Below are positions 58,068 to 64,000 of a stretch of DNA of 64,000 bases, piece by piece. The stretch covers positions 4,278,001-4,342,000 of the forward strand of contig NZ_LR134356.1 in NCBI RefSeq assembly GCF_900637195.1, read 5' to 3'. The DNA is from Mycolicibacterium aurum. GTDB taxonomy: Bacteria > Actinomycetota > Actinomycetes > Mycobacteriales > Mycobacteriaceae. Position 1 is the stretch's first letter. Each line of letters opens with the position of its first letter. The notes beneath the pieces were generated by a model that was not told the DNA's origin, searched no databases, and saw only the letters and a program-made list of their open reading frames with translations. The translations under genes were made by a program, and so were the position numbers.

Positions 58068-59399
58068 ATCCGGAAGCTGCGTCTGGGCGGCCGCCAGGCG
58101 CGAGGCGATGGAACCGTCGATGATCTCGTCGCCGACGGCGATCGAAAGCCCGCCGAGCAGTTCCGGATCGACGTGCAGCTGGACGCCCACCGGACGCCCG
58201 TAGATGCGCGTCAGCACGTCGGTGAGCCGGGTCCGTTGCGCATCGGACAGCTCCGCGGCGGCCGTGACGTGGGCGACGATCTCGCCCCGGCGCGCGACTG
58301 CGAGCTCTGCGAGGTCGACAACGGCCTCGTCGGCGCGCTCCCCGCGCAGAAGCCCGACGGTTTGGCGCAACAGTTCGGCAGCGGTGCCATTGGCGCCGGA
58401 AGAATCGATCACCTTGTCCAGCAGCCCGATCCGGCCCTCGGCAGGAGCTGTGTAGTCGCTCAGCAGCGAAGTCAGGCGGGGCTGGTCGTCGAGCAGGCGG
58501 CCGAACCGGAAGAGCTGCTCCTCCACCTCGTCGACCTCGTCGGAGACCTCGGCCCGCTTCAGCAGGGCGAGCCTCGCGAGGTGCTCGATGGCGTCGACCA
58601 GATTGGATTCCTCGGACCAGCGCTGTGACACGGCGGTCCGCACGAGGTCGAGGGTGTGGTCGTCGACCTTGCCCGACAACAGGGTCTCGGCGAGACGGAT
58701 CTTGGGTGCCGGATCGTCGGTGGGCCTGGCGAGGTGCCTGGCCAGCACCGGCTGGGAGATCAGCAGACGCGCGACCGAGACCAGCTCGTCGGCCAGCGTG
58801 GTCAGTCCGGGCTCACGCAGTCGGCCTGCGACGGTGTCGAATTCGCTGACGAGTGTGGCGAGCGAGTCGCGGCTGGCCGCACGCAGGCGGGCGGTGGCGC
58901 CGGTCTCGATGGTCGCCTCTGACGGCGTCATCTGATCCAGTTCGTCCAGGAACCGGTCGACGGTCGCCGCCTGGGCCGCCGGGTCGGCGACGTGGGCGCG
59001 GACGAGTTCGTCGGCCTTGCGGACGGACTGTTCACCCAGACCGGCCCGCAGCTGACGGATCACCTGCTGGCGCATCATCTGAAGCTGCTGCGCGCCTTGC
59101 GATTTGATTCGCTCGGCTTCCAGGCCCGCCTGCTCCTGCAGCTGGGCCTCGATGCGCTCGGAGTCGTGCTTGGCCTCTTCGGTGACCTTGGCCGCCGCCG
59201 CTTTGGCATCTTCGACGGCCTTGGCGTGCATCGCGTCCGCATCGGCGAGCTTCCTCTCCGCTTCCGCGCTCTCGGCGAGTGCGACGCGGATGGCCTCCTG
59301 CTGCTTCTGCATCAGGCCCTTCACCAGCGGAACGACCCACTTCATGAGGATTGCGACGATGACCGCGAACCCGATCAGCTGGCCGATGAATGTCGACAT
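58065..59399 (-). CDS. atpH: ATP synthase fused b-delta subunit
   Basis: A 444-residue fusion specific to mycobacteria and near relatives. Residues 1-160 resemble subunit b: a membrane helix (LIGFAVIVAILMKWVVPLV) and a long charged coiled coil. Residues 170-444 are the delta subunit (ATARLRAASRDSLATLVSEF, ending VDPELLGGLSIAVGDEIIDGSIASRL). It forms the peripheral stalk together with AtpF. It begins directly after the atpF stop with no gap. Confidence 0.96.
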   Translation of the reverse strand: MSTFIGQLIGFAVIVAILMKWVVPLVKGLMQKQQEAIRVALAESAEAERKLADADAMHAKAVEDAKAAAAKVTEEAKHDSERIEAQLQEQAGLEAERIKSQGAQQLQMMRQQVIRQLRAGLGEQSVRKADELVRAHVADPAAQAATVDRFLDELDQMTPSEATIETGATARLRAASRDSLATLVSEFDTVAGRLREPGLTTLADELVSVARLLISQPVLARHLARPTDDPAPKIRLAETLLSGKVDDHTLDLVRTAVSQRWSEESNLVDAIEHLARLALLKRAEVSDEVDEVEEQLFRFGRLLDDQPRLTSLLSDYTAPAEGRIGLLDKVIDSSGANGTAAELLRQTVGLLRGERADEAVVDLAELAVARRGEIVAHVTAAAELSDAQRTRLTDVLTRIYGRPVGVQLHVDPELLGGLSIAVGDEIIDGSIASRLAAAQTQLPD

Positions 59400-59900
59400 C
59401 TACTGGCTCCCGCCTGATTTCACATCAACGCCGAGGATCCGGCTGGCCAAGGTGGAGGAAAGGTTGCCCACCGAGTCCTGCAGTTGGGTCTGCGTCGATG
59501 CGCGCTGATCGGACAGCTCGGCGTCCGCTTGACGCACGGTCTCGGCGACCTCGTCGCTGGCCTCGGCCCGCTTCTCGTCGACGACCTGCCTGCCGGCTGT
59601 CCGGGCTTCGTCACGAATGGACGATGCCTGCGAGCGCGCACCGGCCATGGTCTCGTCGTAGTCGGCCTGGGCGGCGGCGACCTGCTCGGCCGACTTGCGG
59701 TTGTCCGCGGCAGTCTTGGCCAGCATCGCCTCACGTGCAGCAATAACCTTGCTGACGGGAGGCACAACCCATTTCGCGATCACCCCAAGGGTGATCAGGA
59801 AGATGAGCAGTACCACGAAGAAGGTGCCGTTGGGGACCAGGAAGTTGCTCTGGCCCCCGCCTTCTTCCGCGGCGAGGAGGGATACGGTCACTTCACCCAT
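59400..59900 (-). CDS. atpF: ATP synthase subunit b
   Basis: A peripheral-stalk subunit of 166 residues with one membrane helix (TFFVVLLIFLITLGVIAKWVV) and a long helical, charged cytoplasmic part. The ATG at 59900 (MGEV) matches the mycobacterial start. It pairs with the b-like half of AtpH to give a heterodimeric stalk. Confidence 0.95.
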   Translation of the reverse strand: MGEVTVSLLAAEEGGGQSNFLVPNGTFFVVLLIFLITLGVIAKWVVPPVSKVIAAREAMLAKTAADNRKSAEQVAAAQADYDETMAGARSQASSIRDEARTAGRQVVDEKRAEASDEVAETVRQADAELSDQRASTQTQLQDSVGNLSSTLASRILGVDVKSGGSQ

Positions 59901-59909
59901 GCCGATGGA

Positions 59910-60164
59910 TTACGACGCGCCCGGCGTGGCGAAGACGAACAGCGCCATGAAGGCCAGGTTGATGAAGTACGCGGCCTCGACCAGGCCGACGGTGATGAAG
60001 AACGGTGTGAACAGGCGACCCTGAGCCTCGGGCTGCCGGGCGATGCCGGCGATCAGGGCGTTACCCGCAATACCGTCACCGATGCCGGCACCGATGGCGC
60101 CGCCACCCATGATCAATCCGCCGCCGATCAGAGCGCCGGCCGTGATGAGGGCCTGTGGATCCAT
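59910..60164 (-). CDS. atpE: ATP synthase subunit c
   Basis: The proton-carrying rotor subunit, 84 residues, two helices. The proton site is Glu63 in TVGLVEAAYFINLAF. It starts MDPQAL, slightly longer than in M. tuberculosis, so numbering is shifted by two. Residues corresponding to bedaquiline contacts (M. tuberculosis Asp28, Glu61, Ala63, Ile66) are Asp30, Glu63, Ala65 and Ile68, the susceptible type. Confidence 0.97.
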   Translation of the reverse strand: MDPQALITAGALIGGGLIMGGGAIGAGIGDGIAGNALIAGIARQPEAQGRLFTPFFITVGLVEAAYFINLAFMALFVFATPGAS

Positions 60165-60231
60165 TCCTTATTCCTCCTTGATAACTGGCGGCGGTGCCGC
60201 CAGATTTCGTGGTCGTACGGGTCGTGCAGGT

Positions 60232-61014
60232 CTAGTGGTGGTCTTCGTCCAGTTCCATCGACTGGCTGAAGTACAGGATCGTCAGCAGAGCGAAGATGAA
60301 CGCCTGGATCAATCCGACGAACAGGTCGAACGTCTTCCAGATCGCGTTGGGCGCCCACTGGACGTACCAGGGGAACATCGCGATGAGCGCCACCAGGATG
60401 CCGCCGGCGAAGATGTTGCCGAAAAGTCGGAGTGCCAGCGAGATCGGCTTGGCGAGCTCTTCGACGATGTTGATCGGCGCCAGGAAGGCGACGTGCCCCT
60501 TGACGACCTTGATCGGGTGCCCGATGATGCCGCGACGCCAGATGCCCGCGGCGTGGTAGCAGATGAACACGAACAGCGCGAGCGCCAGTACGAAGTTGAT
60601 GTCCGAGGCCGGTGGCTTGTACAGCTCGGCGGCAGCGCCGTCGGATCCGCCGTACTGCCAGGGAAACACGGCCAGCCAGTTGGAGATCAGGATGAAGGCG
60701 AACAGTGCGACGGCCAGCGGCAGCACGAACGGTGCGACCTTCATCCCGATGGAGCCCTCGATCTGCTGGCGCATCTGGATGGTGAGTGCCTCCCAGAACA
60801 GCTGCACACCGCCGGGCACGCCCGTCGCGGTGACCTTGGACTTCAGGAAGAACGCCAGCCCGATGATGATCACCGCGGTGATCGCGGTGGCGAGGATGGT
60901 GTCGCCGTTGAACGTCATACCGAACATCTCGAACACCAGCGTGTGGTGTCCGACGTGGATGGCGGCGCCACCTTCCTCAGCGGCGAGGATGGATTCGGTC
61001 ATCGTCCCTGTCAT
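60232..61014 (-). CDS. atpB: ATP synthase subunit a
   Basis: The stator channel subunit, 260 residues, polytopic. The helix with the essential Arg is visible in EELAKPISLALRLFGNIFAGGIL. The N-terminus IHVGHHTLVFEMFGMTFNGDTILAT precedes the first helix. A start at 61002 (MTESIL) is also possible. It heads the structural atp genes after the atpI-like gene. Confidence 0.95.
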   Translation of the reverse strand: MTGTMTESILAAEEGGAAIHVGHHTLVFEMFGMTFNGDTILATAITAVIIIGLAFFLKSKVTATGVPGGVQLFWEALTIQMRQQIEGSIGMKVAPFVLPLAVALFAFILISNWLAVFPWQYGGSDGAAAELYKPPASDINFVLALALFVFICYHAAGIWRRGIIGHPIKVVKGHVAFLAPINIVEELAKPISLALRLFGNIFAGGILVALIAMFPWYVQWAPNAIWKTFDLFVGLIQAFIFALLTILYFSQSMELDEDHH

Positions 61015-61052
61015 TTCCCGTTCAGTCGGTCCAGCGCGTTCATGGCGTCAGA

Positions 61053-61499
61053 TCAATTCTTCGAATCGGTGTCGAGCACGTTGAGGCCCTCGCTGCGGAT
61101 CTTCTTCATCACCGGCAGGCTCGTGCTGAGCACCAGCAGGGCCTGGAAGATCGCAAGACCGAAGAGCACCGCGATGCCGCCGTGCTCACGGAAGACGAAG
61201 GCGATGGTGAGTGCGACTGCGGTGATGACCAGCAGCCGGGTCGCCGAGTTCACCGCCATCTTCTTCTTCAGCGGGTGGTCCTCGGCGGTGATCGCCTCGA
61301 CCGCCCGGCGCACCAGCAGAGCGTTGATCAAGCCGAGGCCTAGGCCGACCCCGAAGAAGGCGCCGAAGAAGATGTTGCCCGTGAACCCGGACGCCAGCAG
61401 TGCGACACCGGTCAGAGCAATGCACACGATGAGGAGGCGGACCGGCCTGAATGCAACGGATGGGAACACCAACGGCGCGTCTTGCGCTGGCGTCGTCAC
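61053..61499 (-). CDS. AtpI-like membrane protein (Rv1303-like)
   Basis: A 148-residue membrane protein with four hydrophobic helices, located just upstream of atpB, where many bacteria encode AtpI. Family segments are FGVGLGLGLINALLVRRAVEAIT and HPLKKKMAVNSATRLLVITAVAL. It probably aids c-ring assembly or ion supply (inference from position). The GTG at 61499 gives VTTPAQDAPLVFPSVAFRPVRL, matching the homologue's start as I recall it. Confidence 0.87.
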   Translation of the reverse strand: MTTPAQDAPLVFPSVAFRPVRLLIVCIALTGVALLASGFTGNIFFGAFFGVGLGLGLINALLVRRAVEAITAEDHPLKKKMAVNSATRLLVITAVALTIAFVFREHGGIAVLFGLAIFQALLVLSTSLPVMKKIRSEGLNVLDTDSKN

Positions 61500-61778
61500 T
61501 GCGTCACCTCTATCCCGCGGTCGTCGAAACTGATAGGCCACAAGGAGGTCGCCTCGATGTTCCTGTGCGTGGCGCCCGTAGCGTATCGGAGCGCGATGCG
61601 CACGCTGGAATCACCCAAGGGGTAGCTCCCTGTTTCGGTCAAAATGTCGGTCGGTATTCCGTTCCGATCGGTACTGAGAAGTGAACGCACCGAGCGGCCC
61701 GGGGGCCGGCAACCCGCGAGGTCTTTTCGGGTTCTCACAAAACCCTAACACATGGTGAGGGCCATAAAAGAGGGCCTA
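61500..61778. other. Intergenic region upstream of the atp operon
   Basis: A 279-bp gap between wecA and the AtpI-like gene, both on the minus strand. It should hold the atp operon promoter, but no well-spaced -35/-10 pair stands out. The direct repeat GGCCCTC occurs after the wecA stop. An 80-codon frame covers most of it and ends overlapping the next GTG; it is not called. Confidence 0.45.
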
Positions 61779-63011
61779 CTACTTTTCGTCGTATACCTCG
61801 GCCACGGGTCCATTTCGGCGCCTCAGCAGCGGTATCAGGGTGACGACGACGGCGATCAGGACGGCTCCCGCCATGACCACCGCGGTGCGGCGCGGGTCGA
61901 AGAAAATCGTGCTCGCAGCCCCCAGCGCCGCGATGCCCACCCAGAGGTAGATGAGCAGCACCACCCGACGGTGCGAGTGGCCGATCTCGAGCAGTCGGTG
62001 GTGCAGATGCATCTTGTCGGGGCTGAACGGACTCAGCCCTTTGCGGGTGCGCCGGATGATCGCGAGCAGCATGTCGAGGGCGGGGACGAACATGACAGCG
62101 ACCACGAGCAGGAACGGTGACAGCAACGCGAACACATCGCGGGCGCCGTACGCGGTCTGCGAGATCGGCCCGGCGGCGGTGGTCGACGCCGCGGCGAGCA
62201 TCAGGCCGATCAGCATCGACCCGGAATCGCCCATGAAGATCCGGGCCTTGTGGAAGTTGTGCGGAAGAAATCCGAGGCATACACCCGCCAGCACGACCGA
62301 GATGACGGCAGGCGGATAGAACAGCACGTCGCCGCCGTGGTCGCGCAACAACCCGACAGAGAACATGCAGATGGCCGACGCCGTGATGAGGCCGAGGCCG
62401 GCCGCCAGCCCGTCCAGGCCGTCGACGAAGTTCATCGCGTTGACGATGGCCACCGTCAGCGCGAGGGTCAGCATGATGGAGGCCACCTGGTCCAGCACGA
62501 TGGTGCCGACGCCGCCGATCGGGATGTACAGCACGCTCCAGGCCACGCCCATCGTCACGAGCACGCTTGCGGCGGTGATCTGACCGGCGAACTTGGTCAG
62601 AGCGTCCAGCCCCCACCGATCGTCGATCAACCCGACGAGCATGATCAGCCCACCGGCGACGACCACCGCGGGCAGGCCGGACGAGTAGACGAACCCCCGG
62701 GTCAGCGCGGGCAGCTGCGAGGCCAGCAGGACGGCCGCCACCACGCCGAGGTACATCGCCAGCCCACCCATCCGCGGGGTCGGCTGCACGTGGACGTCGC
62801 GTTCGCGCGGGAAGGCCACCGCGCCCCAACGGGTGGCCAGCACCCGAACCCAGCCGGTGGCCAGGTAGGTGATGATCGCCGCGGTCAGACCGACCAGCGC
62901 GAGTTCCCGCAGCGGCACACCCGCGCCGCGGTCGGAGAGCGCGATCAGGCTCTCCCCCGCCTGTGTGGCGGTGATCGTCGCTGGACCCAGATGCACGAAA
63001 GTCCAGATCAC
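61779..63011 (-). CDS. wecA: Decaprenyl-phosphate GlcNAc-1-phosphate transferase WecA
   Basis: A polytopic membrane enzyme, 410 residues, that moves GlcNAc-1-phosphate to decaprenyl phosphate to start the arabinogalactan linker. Visible motifs are PTPRMGGLAMYLG, the metal site VGLIDDRWGLDALTKFAGQ, the catalytic NAMNFVDGLDGLAAG, and KARIFMGDSGSMLIG, with HHRLLEIGHSHRR near the C-terminus. The GTG at 63011 overlaps the tsaC stop (GTGA), which fixes the start. It matches rfe/wecA (Rv1302). Confidence 0.94.
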   Translation of the reverse strand: MIWTFVHLGPATITATQAGESLIALSDRGAGVPLRELALVGLTAAIITYLATGWVRVLATRWGAVAFPRERDVHVQPTPRMGGLAMYLGVVAAVLLASQLPALTRGFVYSSGLPAVVVAGGLIMLVGLIDDRWGLDALTKFAGQITAASVLVTMGVAWSVLYIPIGGVGTIVLDQVASIMLTLALTVAIVNAMNFVDGLDGLAAGLGLITASAICMFSVGLLRDHGGDVLFYPPAVISVVLAGVCLGFLPHNFHKARIFMGDSGSMLIGLMLAAASTTAAGPISQTAYGARDVFALLSPFLLVVAVMFVPALDMLLAIIRRTRKGLSPFSPDKMHLHHRLLEIGHSHRRVVLLIYLWVGIAALGAASTIFFDPRRTAVVMAGAVLIAVVVTLIPLLRRRNGPVAEVYDEK

Positions 63012-63676
63012 TCTGCCTGAGGGGCGGTGAGGGTCTGCGCTTCCACACCGAGTACGGCCGCGATCGCGTCGAGGGTGACCGGGCCTTCCCGCAGCACCCG
63101 GGGATGTGCACCGGTGAGGTCGACGATCGTCGATGCCGCCTGCTGCTCGGCCTGGCCGCCGTCGAGGTACACCTCGACGAGGTCGCCGAGCTGATCGCGG
63201 GCTTGTCCGGCGGTGACCGCGGCGGGGCGACCGGAGATGTTGGCACTGGATACGGCCATCGGGCCGACCTCGCGCAGCAACTCGATCGCGACGGGGTGCA
63301 GCGGCATCCGCAGCATCACCGTGCCGTTGGCGTCGCCGAGGTCCCACTGCAGGGACGGCGCCTGCCGGACGACCAGGCTCAACGCACCCGGCCAGAACGC
63401 GCGGATCAGTTCTTTGGCACTGTTGGGCACCGAATAGACCAGCCCCTGGATGGTGTGCCACGAGCCGACCAGCACGGGCACCGGCATGTTCCGCCCTCGC
63501 CCTTTCGCCGCCAGCAGCGCGGCGACTGCCTCGCTGTCGAAGGCGTCGGCGCCGATTCCGTAGACCGTGTCGGTGGGCATGACGACCAGACTGCCGCCCT
63601 TGAGGGCACTGATCGCCGAGGCGATCCCGGTCGCACGCTGTTCCGGATCGGCACAGTTGAACATTTCTGCGCTCAT
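63008..63676 (-). CDS. tsaC: L-threonylcarbamoyladenylate synthase TsaC/Sua5
   Basis: Makes threonylcarbamoyl-AMP for t6A37 modification of ANN-decoding tRNAs. It has 222 residues: GGSLVVMPTDTVYGIGADAFDSEAVAALLAAKGRGRNMPVPVLV is the conserved core and GPMAVSSANISGRPAAVT the substrate loop. The ATG at 63676 lies in the first copy of a fourfold 32-bp repeat, overlapping an upstream minicistron stop (ATGA). A second ATG four codons in (MFNCADPEQR) could also be used. It matches Rv1301. Confidence 0.93.
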   Translation of the reverse strand: MSAEMFNCADPEQRATGIASAISALKGGSLVVMPTDTVYGIGADAFDSEAVAALLAAKGRGRNMPVPVLVGSWHTIQGLVYSVPNSAKELIRAFWPGALSLVVRQAPSLQWDLGDANGTVMLRMPLHPVAIELLREVGPMAVSSANISGRPAAVTAGQARDQLGDLVEVYLDGGQAEQQAASTIVDLTGAHPRVLREGPVTLDAIAAVLGVEAQTLTAPQAE

Positions 63677-63800
63677 GCGCGATCCGCCTTCGCTTCTCGC
63701 TGCGTCATGCGCGATCCGCCTTCGCTTCTCGCTGCGTCATGCGCGATCCGCCTTCGCTTCTCGCTGCGTCATGCGCGATCCGCCTTCGCTTCTCGCTGCC
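63673..63800 (-). repeat. Four tandem 32-bp repeats forming a minicistron relay between prmC and tsaC
   Basis: Four copies of a 32-bp unit start at 63673, 63705, 63737 and 63769; all are identical except the last base of the fourth. On the minus strand each unit carries GAAGGCGGA followed by ATGA. An ATG at 63772, 63740 and 63708 opens the 11-codon frame MTQREAKADRA, whose TGA overlaps the next unit's ATG (ATGA). The last stop overlaps the tsaC ATG at 63676. The repeats fill 128 of the 142 bp between the two genes. The form resembles mycobacterial MIRU elements and copy number is likely to vary. Confidence 0.9.
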
Positions 63801-63818
63801 GTCACACTCGCCAGCCTC

Positions 63819-64000
63819 TCACCCGGTCCGCACCGCGGTCACGAATCGTGGCCGGCCTGCGAGGTCGTGTCGGGCCGTCACCTCGCTGAAACCGCCGACC
63901 CGCAGGAACGCGTCGACGGTCTGTCGTGTCGTCGTGTCGTCGTGCTCGACGGCGCAGCGGCCGCCGGGCACAAGCAGCCGGGCCGCCGCGGTGACGATGG
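63819..64000 (-). CDS. prmC: Peptide chain release factor methyltransferase PrmC (C-terminal part only)
   Basis: The last 60 codons of a gene running off the right edge. The peptide ends VDAFLRVGGFSEVTARHDLAGRPRFVTAVRTG; the HDLxGRPRFV ending is diagnostic of PrmC/HemK, which methylates the GGQ glutamine of release factors. It lies upstream of tsaC, as in M. tuberculosis (Rv1300-Rv1301). The methyltransferase core lies outside the window. Confidence 0.88.
   Translation of the reverse strand, partial: IVTAAARLLVPGGRCAVEHDDTTTRQTVDAFLRVGGFSEVTARHDLAGRPRFVTAVRTG

Noticed and set aside
61496..61738. 80-codon frame on the minus strand upstream of the AtpI-like gene, ending in a GTGA overlap
   Set aside because: The stop-start overlap is tempting, but the peptide has no recognisable features and the region is more likely the atp promoter and leader.

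Overview
The window is high-GC chromosomal DNA from a mycobacterium, most likely a rapid grower (Mycolicibacterium type). Three things support this. Gene content and order from about 8.7 kb to the right end follow, from memory, the M. tuberculosis block Rv1300-Rv1343c displayed in reverse. Mycobacterial hallmarks are present: the b-delta fusion AtpH, GlgE, CysO/Mec/CysM, NucS and MurA with Asp117. The 16S gene has the short helix-18 loop typical of rapid growers.

Layout. (1) 1-8.6 kb is accessory: a TetR-SRPBCC-sulfatase operon behind a clear palindromic operator, an amidohydrolase facing an AraC regulator, a TetR gene divergent from a WhiB6-like gene across a 38-bp composite dyad, an alpha/beta hydrolase, an 84-residue membrane protein behind a near-perfect SigF-type promoter, and an AraC-like protein lacking its DNA-binding domain. 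It ends at a tRNA-Leu gene. (2) 8.8-18.2 kb: lprD and a DUF3817 gene, an acyltransferase overlapping rdgB, then a long minus-strand operon (clpS, DUF2017, S58 peptidase, mec, cysO, cysM, rhomboid, murI, Rv1339-like, rph, rdgB) that includes the CysO-dependent cysteine pathway. (3) 18.2-30.4 kb: pncB, dinG, a zinc-protease lipoprotein, and the alpha-glucan genes glgP, glgE and glgB, closed by a strong terminator. (4) 30.4-45.3 kb: a thioredoxin-like protein, fadA4, methylmalonyl-CoA epimerase, nucS and an adenylate cyclase. A non-syntenic cassette follows (two acyl-CoA dehydrogenases, a double-domain CoA-transferase, a LysR regulator and a glutaminase-STAS protein), then the alkA-ogt alkylation-repair pair. 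(5) 45.4-50.9 kb: one rRNA operon (16S-23S-5S, minus strand) between murA and ogt, with promoter and terminator visible. (6) 51-64 kb: murA, a cobalamin adenosyltransferase, the complete atp operon, wecA, tsaC and the 3' end of prmC.

The least explained structure is at the right edge. Four tandem copies of a 32-bp unit separate prmC from tsaC. Read on the tsaC strand they form three consecutive 11-codon minicistrons, each stop overlapping the next start, and the last overlapping the tsaC ATG. Related single minicistrons overlap the stop codons of atpD and atpH. This looks like a translational-relay repeat analogous to MIRU elements. Other points worth attention are the two TetR operators, the predicted heteromeric acyl-CoA dehydrogenase, a CoA-transferase whose first half appears to lack the catalytic Asp, and the sensor-only AraC protein at the tRNA boundary.
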